A DNA stretch of 64,000 nt from Piscibacillus sp052246295 (GTDB lineage: Bacteria > Bacillota > Bacilli > Bacillales > Alkalibacillaceae). The notes below the pieces were generated by a model, which saw nothing but the letters and a program-made list of their open reading frames with translations, did not search any database and was not told where the DNA came from. The stretch lies in the NCBI GenBank assembly GCA_052246295.1, contig JBQQCO010000020.1, one strand, 5' to 3'. Every line of letters begins with the position of its first letter. Position 1 is the stretch's first letter. Both the position numbers and the translations under genes were made by a program. Below, one piece after another: positions 52,504 through 60,784 of the stretch.

Positions 52504-53271
52504 ATGAAAAAAACTGAAACAAACAGCCGTGTTAATAATGTATATGGTTTGTTTTATAAACACTTACAGAACTTTTTAAATGATATCACTCCTAATCATG
52601 AAGAATATAAGGGATTTGTAAAGTGGGTAGATCGTTTAGGGCGTACAGGTGAATTATCGCTTTTTATGGATACGTTCATTGAATCAGCAGTATTAAAAAA
52701 CATTTATGCAGACAAACCAGGCACAGCACCCTCATTGTTAGGACCTTATTATGTGGAGGGGGCACCAATCTTAACAAAACCTTATAAGTTACCAATGCGT
52801 CAGAGTGAGAGAGGTGAAAAACTAATATTTTCAGGGACTGTTAAAGACGTTGATGGTAACCCTTTAGCTAAAGCGTTGGTTGATATGTGGCAAGTTGATG
52901 CTGATGGATACTATTCTTCGTTTGAGTCAGATGCCCCACCGTACAACTTAAGAGGAAGGTTCTATACGGATGAGAATGGATATTTTGAAGTGGAAACGAT
53001 CGTACCAGTTCCTTATCGGATTGCAACTGGTGGGCCGATTGGGGAGTTTCTAGGGATGATTGATCAGCAACCTTACCGCCCAGCACATATACAATTTATG
53101 TTTAAGCGAAAAGGGTATGAAACATTAATTACTCAAGTGTTCTTTGAAGGTGATGAATGGCTTGAGGATGATGTGGCAGATGGTGTTCGTTCAACTTTAG
53201 TAACGAAACTACATGATAGAAGTGATTTTAAAGAAGCTTCATTGGATTTTGTCATGAGGTACGCTACGTAA
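52504..53271 (+). CDS. Intradiol ring-cleavage dioxygenase (catechol/hydroxyquinol 1,2-dioxygenase-like)
   Basis: A 255-residue protein with an N-terminal helical dimer domain and a C-terminal beta-sandwich. The intradiol signature ends in DADGYY, giving Tyr137; Tyr171 lies in VPYRIATGG and His195 in RPAHI, with spacing equal to the known Tyr-Tyr-His-His iron site. The fourth ligand position, two residues after His195, is Gln197 rather than His. Enzymes of this family open catechol or hydroxyquinol between the hydroxyls using Fe(III). Whether this one is active is uncertain. AAGGAGGAG precedes the ATG. First of a three-gene transcript. Confidence 0.88.
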   Translation: MKKTETNSRVNNVYGLFYKHLQNFLNDITPNHEEYKGFVKWVDRLGRTGELSLFMDTFIESAVLKNIYADKPGTAPSLLGPYYVEGAPILTKPYKLPMRQSERGEKLIFSGTVKDVDGNPLAKALVDMWQVDADGYYSSFESDAPPYNLRGRFYTDENGYFEVETIVPVPYRIATGGPIGEFLGMIDQQPYRPAHIQFMFKRKGYETLITQVFFEGDEWLEDDVADGVRSTLVTKLHDRSDFKEASLDFVMRYAT

Positions 53272-53455
53272 ATTTTTAAGGCATCGCATTTTGGAAGAAA
53301 AGCAACCTATATCAACATAGATAAAATTCATAAATTAGGCAAAAGACTTCATACAATTAAAGTAGAAGCGGTTGCATATTAGCCTGAAAGCATCTACATG
53401 TTAATTATAACTAATCGAAACAAATTTAGTTAAAATGCAGTAAGGAGGAGGCGAC

Positions 53456-53926
53456 TTGGAACATTACGATGTACCAGTAATGACATTTTTATTTGATTTG
53501 GAGCTTACAGTTGACCAACCTTATCATTTAGGTGTTACGCCTAAAGGGAATAGACGAATTATTCATGTGAAAGACGGGTATTTTAGAGGCTCTTTATTAA
53601 ATGGTACTGTCATTCCAGGAGGCGATGATTGGGTGACGGTATTAGGCGATGGTACCATTGTGCAGGATGCTAGAATATTACTGAAATCCTATGATGGTGC
53701 ACTTATCGCTATGACATATAGAGGAATTAGAACAGGAAATAGCGATGTGTTAAAACAATTAGAACGTAACGAGGAAGTTCATTTAGATGAATATTATTTT
53801 ACGACACAACCAGTGTTTGAAACGTCCTCAAATAAGTACGACTGGTTAAACAAGAGGATCTTTGTTGCCCAAGGGAGAAGGTTACCGGGGAAAGTTAATT
53901 ACTCTATATATACGGTTGGTGAGTAA
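53456..53926 (+). CDS. DUF3237 family protein
   Basis: A 156-residue DUF3237 protein. It starts with the family pattern FLFDLELTVDQPYHLG and ends with GRRLPGKVNYSIYTV, and GGDDWVTVLGDGT lies in the middle. Function is unknown, though DUF3237 genes are often found in aromatic or ester catabolic gene groups. TTG start after AAGGAGGAGG. It is followed by the hydrolase with a 3-bp gap, so both are surely cotranscribed. Confidence 0.88.
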   Translation: MEHYDVPVMTFLFDLELTVDQPYHLGVTPKGNRRIIHVKDGYFRGSLLNGTVIPGGDDWVTVLGDGTIVQDARILLKSYDGALIAMTYRGIRTGNSDVLKQLERNEEVHLDEYYFTTQPVFETSSNKYDWLNKRIFVAQGRRLPGKVNYSIYTVGE

Positions 53927-53929
53927 TCT

Positions 53930-54808
53930 ATGCTAAAGATGTGGCGTAAGAAGACTTTAACAAATGGCCGTCAATTGTTCATTCATGAAACGCCGGGGGA
54001 AAAAGGTACCATCATTGGCGTACACGGTTTGACAGGAAATCATATGCAGTTGGGACATTTTCAAAAAGCGTTCGAAAAACAATATCGAATGATTACGTAT
54101 GATTTAAGAGGTAGAGGTAAAAGTTCTGAAGCGGATTCAAATACTAGTATAGATCAACATGTAAAAGACCTTGTAGAATTAATTAAGTTGTTAAAGGTTA
54201 AGCGACCTATTTTAATGGGGTACTCCATGGGCGCTTATATTTGTCTGAAGACAGCGGCATTAGTCAATGATGTAGAAGCCCTTATTTTGTTAGATGGAGC
54301 GGGAGAAGCAGATGAAGGACAAAAGGAGCTAGTTTTACCCTCGTTAGTTCGTCTAAAGAATAAATATATCTCTCGAATTGATTACATAAATCAGACGAGA
54401 GAAACCTTCGAAAAGTTCGGAATCAGATGGTCTGAGCATATGAATCGGGTTGTGAATTATGATGTAGAAAAAGTTGGCCATCATTGGGAACACAAATCAA
54501 ACGCAGAATTAATCAAAAAAGACTATATGAGTTTTTTTGATTTTAAAGTAGAAGATTATGCTGAGAGCGTTAACTGTCCCGTATTACTTGTTCAAGCCAT
54601 TAGACCTGTGGGAAGGCGAACACTTTTTTATGAGTTTCAGTATGAAAAACTAGAAAAGTTAATCAAAAACATAGAGACCATTAAAACTAAGGCAAACCAT
54701 GTAAGCTTAGTTTTTAATAAACAAGTTGAACTGGAGTGGAAGGTGCTAAATTTCTTGAGTCGTGTGTTAGAAGTTAAAGAAAGTGAAGAAACTTATAGTC
54801 AAAAGTAA
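53930..54808 (+). CDS. Alpha/beta hydrolase of the aromatic block
   Basis: A 292-residue alpha/beta hydrolase: oxyanion motif GVHGLTGN, nucleophile Ser in GYSMGAY, His in KANHVSL. The acid is not obvious; the usual strand-7 Asp region reads VQAIRPVGRRT. It resembles enol-lactone or meta-cleavage hydrolases and other esterases without being clearly one of them. Given its neighbours, a role after ring opening is a reasonable inference. Confidence 0.82.
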   Translation: MLKMWRKKTLTNGRQLFIHETPGEKGTIIGVHGLTGNHMQLGHFQKAFEKQYRMITYDLRGRGKSSEADSNTSIDQHVKDLVELIKLLKVKRPILMGYSMGAYICLKTAALVNDVEALILLDGAGEADEGQKELVLPSLVRLKNKYISRIDYINQTRETFEKFGIRWSEHMNRVVNYDVEKVGHHWEHKSNAELIKKDYMSFFDFKVEDYAESVNCPVLLVQAIRPVGRRTLFYEFQYEKLEKLIKNIETIKTKANHVSLVFNKQVELEWKVLNFLSRVLEVKESEETYSQK

Positions 54809-54889
54809 TTGGTTTGTGTTCATTGTCCTTTAAAAATAATACAAAACATGTTTATAATAGAGTAGAGAATGTTTAAGGAGGACTGACAA

Positions 54890-55201
54890 ATGGATAAAGC
54901 GTTAGAAGAAAACCTGTGGGGAGCGCTTGAGAATGTAATTGACCCAGAACTTGGCATAGATATTGTCAATCTCGGTTTAGTATATGGCGTTGATTTAGAT
55001 GATGAAGGAACAGCTACAGTGACAATGACTTTAACAGCAATGGGGTGCCCTCTTGCTGGTACGATTGAGCAAGACGTTAAACGTGCACTTTCTGATCTAC
55101 CTGAAGTAGACAGTACTGAAGTTAATATTGTATGGAATCCACCATGGACAAAAGAACGTATGTCACGTTATGCGAAAATTGCACTTGGAATTCCAGATTA
55201 A
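54890..55201 (+). CDS. yitW: Iron-sulphur cluster assembly factor YitW (MIP18/DUF59)
   Basis: A 103-residue DUF59 protein: VIDPELGIDIVNLGLVYGV and the conserved Cys in TLTAMGCPLA, with WNPPWTKERMS at the end. SufT/YitW-type proteins help maturation of Fe-S proteins. AAGGAGG precedes the ATG. In B. subtilis yitW follows yitV directly; here five genes lie between them. Confidence 0.92.
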   Translation: MDKALEENLWGALENVIDPELGIDIVNLGLVYGVDLDDEGTATVTMTLTAMGCPLAGTIEQDVKRALSDLPEVDSTEVNIVWNPPWTKERMSRYAKIALGIPD

Positions 55202-55214
55202 TAAATACATTTTT

Positions 55215-55247
55215 AAGATGACCCGAAGATATAGGGTCATCTTTTAC
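55215..55247 (+). terminator. Intrinsic terminator after yitW
   Basis: AAGATGACCC / GGGTCATCTT followed by TTACTTT. Confidence 0.85.
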
Positions 55248-55310
55248 TTTGTACAATCAACATAATTGAGACTGCGTAAAGCGAAGCAATTTGATGCTGT
55301 TAAAAATAGA

Positions 55311-55356
55311 ACCCGAATGTTAGGTTTAACTTAGACTCTAACATTCGGGCTTTTTA
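55311..55356. terminator. Second hairpin between yitW and uppP
   Basis: CCCGAATGTTAG / CTAACATTCGGG followed by CTTTTTAGG on plus and TTCTATTTTTAA on minus. It lies between convergent genes and can stop both transcripts. Confidence 0.8.
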
Positions 55357-55395
55357 GGTTGCGATATATTTTGTCCCAGCCTCAATATTTAAGCC

Positions 55396-56208
55396 TTAGA
55401 ATAATAAAAACACAACCGCACCTACGATGAAGCAATAAAAGGCAAAGTATTTAAGGTTTCCTGATTTCATAATGTCAATAAACCAAATCAGAGCGAAATA
55501 TGAAGCTACAACTGCTCCAATTAATGCAACTAATAATAAAATCATTTGACCTGAAAATGCTTCATTTCCTGCAATGTCATTCAGCGAGAAAATCATAGTA
55601 CCAACACTTACTGGAATATACATTAAGAAAGAGAATCTCAACGCTGCTGATCGATTAAATCCGACTAACATAGCTCCAACAATAGTAGCACCAGATCGAC
55701 TAATACCAGGGATTAATGCAATTGATTGTGCAATACCTACAATAATGGCATCTTTAATTGTGATCTCATCATCTGTCTTAAACCCTTTTAAATTACGAAT
55801 TATCCATAAAGCAATCCCAGTCATAATTAGTGTTATTCCAACTATCTTTACTTGATTACCTAGCACACTATCGATGTGACTTTCAATTAATACCCCTAGT
55901 AGACCTGCAGGAATAGTAGCAATTCCTAACAATAAAATGTAATTAAATTCCGAACGATAAGTCTGTTCGCGAGTTTGGATAAATTTTAACCCATTTGTAA
56001 TCAATCTTGCTAAATCTTTGCGAAAAACGATTAACACAGCAATTAGAGATCCAAAATTAATGAAACCCTCAAATGTAATAGGGAGATCGATTTCCATTAA
56101 GTGTCTCACAATCATTAGGTGACCACTTGAAGAAATTGGGATGGGCTCTGTAAAACCTTGAAAGAGACCTAAAAATAAATATTTAAGTATTTCAATTAAT
56201 TCTTCCAT
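55396..56208 (-). CDS. uppP: Undecaprenyl-diphosphatase UppP (BacA)
   Basis: A 270-residue membrane phosphatase with eight predicted helices and both active-site motifs, EPIPISSSGH near the N-terminus and PGISRSGATI in the middle. It recycles undecaprenyl pyrophosphate for cell-wall synthesis and gives bacitracin resistance. ATG 56208 follows AGGAGG; a longer frame upstream has no support and would overlap the neighbouring gene. Confidence 0.95.
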   Translation of the reverse strand: MEELIEILKYLFLGLFQGFTEPIPISSSGHLMIVRHLMEIDLPITFEGFINFGSLIAVLIVFRKDLARLITNGLKFIQTREQTYRSEFNYILLLGIATIPAGLLGVLIESHIDSVLGNQVKIVGITLIMTGIALWIIRNLKGFKTDDEITIKDAIIVGIAQSIALIPGISRSGATIVGAMLVGFNRSAALRFSFLMYIPVSVGTMIFSLNDIAGNEAFSGQMILLLVALIGAVVASYFALIWFIDIMKSGNLKYFAFYCFIVGAVVFLLF

Positions 56209-56282
56209 ATTAAACCTCCTATATTGTGCACATAACCTAGTATTTTTGAATAAGTTAATCTTGAAAAGGGAGGTAAGATTCT

Positions 56283-56603
56283 GTGAATACTTATTCAAAG
56301 GATCATATGTATAATTTATGTAAGAATCACTTGAAACAGTACGTGTTAGTTGAGACAACTCAAGGCGAGCAACTTCAAGGTGTGATCGTCGATATGGATG
56401 ACGAGAATGTTTATCTTGTAACACCTGTGATGCAAGAGCCGCATCGCAACCCGTATGGATATAGCCCAGGTTATGGTTATCCATTTTACGGCCCAGGTTT
56501 TGGATACAACTACGGTTATCCGTATTCACCTAATATTGGGTTAAGACGATTAATACTACCATTGACTGCTATCGCGGCGTTAAGTCTTGTGCCTTGGTAC
56601 TAA
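56283..56603 (+). CDS. Gly/Tyr/Pro-rich small protein with C-terminal hydrophobic segment
   Basis: A 106-residue protein in three parts: an Sm-like soluble start (HLKQYVLVETTQGEQLQGVIVDMDDENVYLVTP region), a repeat-like aromatic linker with GYSPGYGYPFYGP and GYNYGYPY, and a C-terminal hydrophobic helix. Such YGY-rich linkers occur in several Bacillus proteins of unknown function, some spore-associated. GTG start after GGGAGGT. Divergent from uppP. Confidence 0.7.
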   Translation: MNTYSKDHMYNLCKNHLKQYVLVETTQGEQLQGVIVDMDDENVYLVTPVMQEPHRNPYGYSPGYGYPFYGPGFGYNYGYPYSPNIGLRRLILPLTAIAALSLVPWY

Positions 56604-56650
56604 AAAAAGAGATTGACTCAACGCCATGTGTTTTGAGTCAACCTCTTTTA
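56602..56650. terminator. Bidirectional intrinsic terminator
   Basis: AAAGAG-a-TTGACTCAA pairs with TTGAGTCAA-c-CTCTTT between convergent small genes. Confidence 0.88.
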
Positions 56651-56830
56651 TTACTGCGACGAGTCGTCCTTAATGACTCCTTCACCAAGAACCACAGAGG
56701 ATAGAGTGAAGAGTACTGTTAATACGATTGCTAATGGGAAGCTAAATGTGCTGCCTGTCATACTTGTAATGACATAAACAACCATTAAGCTTAATAAGAA
56801 ACCCCAAATGACTGTCCAAATTAAACGCAT
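56651..56830 (-). CDS. yjzD: YjzD-like (DUF2929) membrane protein
   Basis: A 59-residue protein with two transmembrane helices, starting RLIWTVIWGFLLSLMVVYVI and matching DUF2929/YjzD in size and layout. Its location near med-fabHF agrees with yjzD in B. subtilis. GAGGTGA precedes the ATG at 56830. Function unknown. Confidence 0.78.
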   Translation of the reverse strand: MRLIWTVIWGFLLSLMVVYVITSMTGSTFSFPLAIVLTVLFTLSSVVLGEGVIKDDSSQ

Positions 56831-56942
56831 AGTATGTCACCTCATTTTCTATACATTCCAAATTACAGTTTACCAAAGGTTTAGTAAAAAATAAATAAAG
56901 AATATGTGAAGTTTTTATGCATTCCTATAAAAGGTGGAATAA

Positions 56943-57350
56943 ATGATGAATGTACTTATTAAAGGTTGTTTTGAAAAGGTTGCTTATCACCTCATTTACG
57001 AATTGGTAGATCAAGAGTTTGAGGTCTATGGTATAGATGATTTAGAAGACGATGATAAATTTGAAAAGTATGCTATGGTTGGTCGTCATGCCTCTTTTCA
57101 TCTTGAAGAAGAGGAAAGCGAACGTAACCAATTTGATTTTGAATATGATTTTACAAACGAAAGAGCGTTATGCACTTTTTTTGATCGTCAAAAAAATGTA
57201 CTAACAATCTATATAGATAACCAGAGAGATGAACAACTAACGGACGTTAAAGTTGCTTCATGGCTAGCAACTCTCCCAACTTATACATTTTTACCAAAGA
57301 AGGTTTGCCTTAATGGGGAGAATGAAGATGGAATTCATTTTGTAAAATAA
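56943..57350 (+). CDS. Uncharacterised acidic protein upstream of med (YjaU/YjaV position)
   Basis: A 135-residue, very acidic protein (LEEEESERNQFDFEYD in the middle). It starts NVLIKGCFEKVAYHLIYEL, which looks like the first beta-alpha unit of a Rossmann-like fold but without a glycine-rich loop. It ends with a conserved-looking CLNGENEDGIHF segment. Position just before med suggests a counterpart of yjaV. AAGGTGG precedes; a second ATG follows three bases later. Confidence 0.72.
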   Translation: MMNVLIKGCFEKVAYHLIYELVDQEFEVYGIDDLEDDDKFEKYAMVGRHASFHLEEEESERNQFDFEYDFTNERALCTFFDRQKNVLTIYIDNQRDEQLTDVKVASWLATLPTYTFLPKKVCLNGENEDGIHFVK

Positions 57351-57440
57351 ACGTAAAAATTCAAACGATATAGTTGCTATGTCGTCTGAAAAGTTACAAA
57401 ATATAAGTAGAACTTTAAAAATTGAATCGGAGTGCTCGTT

Positions 57441-58391
57441 TTGAAACAATCGTTATTGGTCTTAATCTTGTTGATGACTATTTTGATGACTAGTTGTGGA
57501 CAAGTATTAAATAAAGGACAATTAAATAATGTGGGCTTACTATTAGATGGGACCATTCACGATGAAACATGGGGGAAAGGGGCATATCTAGGTGCCTTAG
57601 AAATTAAAGATGAACATAATATAAGTGTACTTACACGAGAAAGTGTAACGACTTCCCGTGAAACGGAAGAGCATGTTAAAGATATGAAACGTCAAGGTGT
57701 TAATTTAGTATTTGGTCATGGCTCTGATTTTGGAAAGCACTTTTCAAGTATTAATGAATACTATCCAGAAATTCAATTTGTCTATTTTAACGGTAATACT
57801 TTTGATCAAAACATTACGAGTATCCACTTTGATGGCTATGAGATGGGGTATTTTGCGGGTGTGTTATCAGCTAAAGTGACTGATACCAATCAAATAGGAG
57901 TCATATCAGCTTTTCAAAATCAACCTGAAGTTCAAGGCTTTTATGAAGGCGTTAAAAATACCAATCCAAACATAAAAGTACATTTAAGGTCTGTTTTTGA
58001 CTGGTATGATCAACAGAGGGCCATGCTCTTATTCAATGATTTGTTGGAAGAAGATATCGATATTGTCTATCCTGCGGGGGATGGTTTTAATATCCCAATC
58101 ATATTAGAAGCTAAAAAACATGACATTTACTCAATTGGTTACGTTAATGATCAGTATGAGGTAGCGCCAGATTCTGTACTATCAAGCACGGTTCAAGACC
58201 TAGAAAAAGTTTATGCAAATGTAGCTAATCAATATAATCAAGGAGAATTACCCTCAGGCGTCATTCATTATGGATTTGATAATGAATACATATATTTAGG
58301 AGAATACGGTGATGCTGTGGATGAACAGGTAAGAGAAGAAGTAGACTCACTAATTGAAGAGTATATAGAAACCGGAAGATTGCACAAATAG
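57441..58391 (+). CDS. med: Med-like competence regulator, BMP-family lipoprotein
   Basis: A 316-residue lipoprotein with lipobox LMTSC and a BMP/PnrA-type periplasmic-binding domain (NVGLLLDGTIHDETWGKGAY, FGHGSDFG, FDGYEMGYFAGVL). Med raises comK expression in B. subtilis. TTG 57441 is chosen because GGAG lies eight bases upstream; the in-frame GTG at 57432 overlaps that site. In B. subtilis comZ follows in the operon; here the fabH promoter follows within 50 bp and comZ is absent. Confidence 0.88.
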   Translation: MKQSLLVLILLMTILMTSCGQVLNKGQLNNVGLLLDGTIHDETWGKGAYLGALEIKDEHNISVLTRESVTTSRETEEHVKDMKRQGVNLVFGHGSDFGKHFSSINEYYPEIQFVYFNGNTFDQNITSIHFDGYEMGYFAGVLSAKVTDTNQIGVISAFQNQPEVQGFYEGVKNTNPNIKVHLRSVFDWYDQQRAMLLFNDLLEEDIDIVYPAGDGFNIPIILEAKKHDIYSIGYVNDQYEVAPDSVLSSTVQDLEKVYANVANQYNQGELPSGVIHYGFDNEYIYLGEYGDAVDEQVREEVDSLIEEYIETGRLHK

Positions 58392-58412
58392 ACTTTTCTT
58401 TCGGTCTTTTTT

Positions 58413-58441
58413 TTGATAAAATTATAACCAGGTCATAATAT
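58413..58441 (+). promoter_or_regulatory. Sigma-A promoter of fabHF
   Basis: TTGATA (58413-58418), 17-bp spacer, TAATAT (58436-58441). The FapR-type palindrome fills the spacer and overlaps the -10 box. Confidence 0.65.
58421..58439. promoter_or_regulatory. FapR operator candidate
   Basis: ATTATAACCAGGTCATAAT is a 19-bp imperfect palindrome, symmetrical apart from the centre and one base pair in each arm, with the ACC-N-GGT core typical of FapR sites. FapR represses fab genes in Bacillus and is relieved by malonyl-CoA. Position inside the fabH promoter fits repression. Confidence 0.75.
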
Positions 58442-58477
58442 ATGATTATAATAGTATGTAATGAGGAGATGACCAAA

Positions 58478-59413
58478 ATGAATGCAGGTATTTTAGGTAC
58501 TGGACATTATGTCCCAGAACGTGTTTTGACTAATAAGGATTTAGAGAAAATTGTAGATACTTCAGATGAATGGATTCAGACTCGTACAGGAATTGAAGAA
58601 CGTCGTATTGCACCTGAGGAGATTGATACTTCAGATATGGCATATGAAGCTGCACTATCAGCAATGGAGAATGCAGGTGTAACAGGTGAGGACCTTGATA
58701 TGATTCTCGTGGCAACCGTTACGCCAGATATGGGATTTCCTTCTGTAGCTTGTCAAATCCAAGAACGACTTGGCGCATTCAAAGCGTCTGCAATGGACTT
58801 AAGTGCAGCGTGTGCAGGTTTCATGTATGGCATGATTACTGCTAAACAATTTATAGAAACTAACACTTATAAGAATATATTAGTAGTTGGTGTAGAAAAA
58901 TTATCTAAGATTACAGATTGGACAGATCGAAATACGAGCGTGTTATTTGGTGACGGTGCGGGGGCTGCTGTCATTGGCCCAGTATCAGACGGGAAAGGAA
59001 TTTTATCGTTTGAATTAGGAGCTGACGGAAGAGGTATTCCTCATTTGCATCAAGATGGCGATTATATTCATATGAACGGACGTGAGGTCTTTAAGTTTGC
59101 GGTAAGACAAATGGGAGATTCAGCATTGAATGTAGTTGAGAAAGTTGGACTTACTAAAGATGATGTAGATTATTTAATACCTCACCAAGCTAATATTCGT
59201 ATTATGGAAGCTGCACGCGAAAAGTTAGAGATACCAATTGAAAAAATGTCGAAATCAGTTCATAAATATGGAAATACATCTGCAGCTTCTATACCAATTG
59301 CATTGTCTGAAGATGTAAAAGCGGGTAAGATTAAAGAGGATGAACTTGTCGTATTAGTAGGATTCGGTGGAGGACTAACATGGGGCGCCGTTGCCTTGCG
59401 TTGGGGAAAATAA
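58478..59413 (+). CDS. fabH: 3-oxoacyl-ACP synthase III (FabH)
   Basis: A 311-residue initiating condensing enzyme. The Cys-His-Asn triad is intact: SAACAGFMYG, LIPHQANIRI and YGNTSAAS. It joins acetyl-CoA or branched acyl-CoA with malonyl-ACP to start fatty-acid synthesis; in Bacillus it prefers branched primers. ATG 58478 follows GAGGAG at nine bases; an earlier frame start lies within the promoter. First of fabHF. Confidence 0.96.
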   Translation: MNAGILGTGHYVPERVLTNKDLEKIVDTSDEWIQTRTGIEERRIAPEEIDTSDMAYEAALSAMENAGVTGEDLDMILVATVTPDMGFPSVACQIQERLGAFKASAMDLSAACAGFMYGMITAKQFIETNTYKNILVVGVEKLSKITDWTDRNTSVLFGDGAGAAVIGPVSDGKGILSFELGADGRGIPHLHQDGDYIHMNGREVFKFAVRQMGDSALNVVEKVGLTKDDVDYLIPHQANIRIMEAAREKLEIPIEKMSKSVHKYGNTSAASIPIALSEDVKAGKIKEDELVVLVGFGGGLTWGAVALRWGK

Positions 59414-59429
59414 GAGGAGGTTAGAAGAG

Positions 59430-60662
59430 ATGACGAAAAGAAGAGTAGTCGTAACAGGTTTAGGAGTAGTATCTCCTGCTGGAAATGACATTGAAACAAT
59501 GTGGAACAACATTACGTCTGGTAATGTTGGTATAGGTGAATTGACTAAATTAAACTCTGATGATTTCTCAGTTAAAATTGCTGGGGAAGTAAGAGACTTT
59601 GATCCGAAAGAGCACATGGAAAAACGTGAAGCACGTAAGATGGATTTATTCACACAATATGCAGTGGCAGCTTCCAAAATGGCATTAGCTAATTCAGGTC
59701 TTGAAATAACAGAAGAAAATGCTGATCGAGTAGGTGTTTGGATTGGTTCAGGAATCGGAGGCATGACCACATATGAAGAAAGCTTCCGAAAGTATTTGGA
59801 TAAAGGAAGAGTTAGTCCGTTTTTTATTCCAATGATTATTCCAGACATGGCTTCAGGCCAAGTGTCTATTATCTTAGGAGCTAAAGGTATTAACTCATGC
59901 TCAGTCACTGCTTGTGCATCAGGTACTAATTCAATTGGTGATGCATTTAAAGTAATAGAGCGTGGAGATGCAGATGCTATGATTACAGGAGGAGCAGAGG
60001 CGCCATTTAACCATATGTCTCTTGCTGGATTCTCATCAATGGGAGCATTATCAACTAACAGTGATGCAAAATCAGCGAGTCGTCCATTTGATAAAAATCG
60101 TGACGGATTTGTGATGGGTGAAGGGTCAGGCGTATTAGTATTAGAATCTCTTGAATCTGCGCAAAAACGTGGAGCTCAAATCTATGCTGAAATTGTAGGG
60201 TATGGCTCAACTGGCGATGCTTATCATATTACAGCACCCGCACCAGAGGGTGAAGGTGCTGCACGTGCGATGCAACAAGCACTTGATGATGCTGAAGTGA
60301 ATATTGAAGATATGGATTATATTAATGCACATGGAACAAGTACTGAATTAAATGATAAGTTTGAGACGAACGCAGTTAAGACGGTCTTTAAAGATCACGC
60401 GTACAACTTGGCGATGAGTTCAACAAAATCTATGACGGGCCACTTATTAGGTGCAGCTGGTGGTGTCGAAGCTATAATTACGGTATTAAGTCTACAAAAC
60501 AACATTATGCCTCCAACTGTTAATTATGAAACACCTGATGAAGAATGTGACTTAGATTACGTACCAAATGAAGCTCGTGAAAAAGAGTTACATGTTGCTA
60601 TGTCTAATTCATTAGGATTTGGTGGACATAATGCATCACTAGTATTTAAGAAATATGAATAA
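59430..60662 (+). CDS. fabF: 3-oxoacyl-ACP synthase II (FabF)
   Basis: A 410-residue elongation condensing enzyme with VTACASGTNSIG (active Cys), NAHGTSTELND and KSMTGHLLGAAGG (the two His). It elongates acyl-ACP chains. ATG 59430 follows GAGGAGG. It is 16 bp after fabH and under the same FapR-type control. Confidence 0.96.
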   Translation: MTKRRVVVTGLGVVSPAGNDIETMWNNITSGNVGIGELTKLNSDDFSVKIAGEVRDFDPKEHMEKREARKMDLFTQYAVAASKMALANSGLEITEENADRVGVWIGSGIGGMTTYEESFRKYLDKGRVSPFFIPMIIPDMASGQVSIILGAKGINSCSVTACASGTNSIGDAFKVIERGDADAMITGGAEAPFNHMSLAGFSSMGALSTNSDAKSASRPFDKNRDGFVMGEGSGVLVLESLESAQKRGAQIYAEIVGYGSTGDAYHITAPAPEGEGAARAMQQALDDAEVNIEDMDYINAHGTSTELNDKFETNAVKTVFKDHAYNLAMSSTKSMTGHLLGAAGGVEAIITVLSLQNNIMPPTVNYETPDEECDLDYVPNEAREKELHVAMSNSLGFGGHNASLVFKKYE

Positions 60663-60677
60663 TTTATTTGAATAAAG

Positions 60678-60727
60678 GGATGCCCCTTAGAGTTAAGTAA
60701 AACACTCTATACGGGGTATCTTTTTTA
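60678..60727 (+). terminator. Intrinsic terminator of fabHF
   Basis: GATGCCCC-t-TAGAGT pairs with ACTCTA-tac-GGGGTATC, followed by TTTTTT. Confidence 0.85.
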
Positions 60728-60732
60728 AATAT

Positions 60733-60769
60733 AAAAAGACGTTACCAGCCTATTCATAAACTGGTAACG
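60733..60769 (-). terminator. Intrinsic terminator of the LCP gene
   Basis: On the minus strand GTTACCAG / CTGGTAAC is followed by GTCTTTTTATATT. Confidence 0.8.
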
Positions 60770-60784
60770 CCTAATATTTTGTCC

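Noticed and set aside
53272..53382. In-frame open stretch of 36 codons after the dioxygenase TAA, suggesting readthrough or a truncated C-terminus
   Set aside because: The family normally ends where this protein stops (LDFVMRY), no start codon exists in the stretch, and 36 open codons by chance is not rare.
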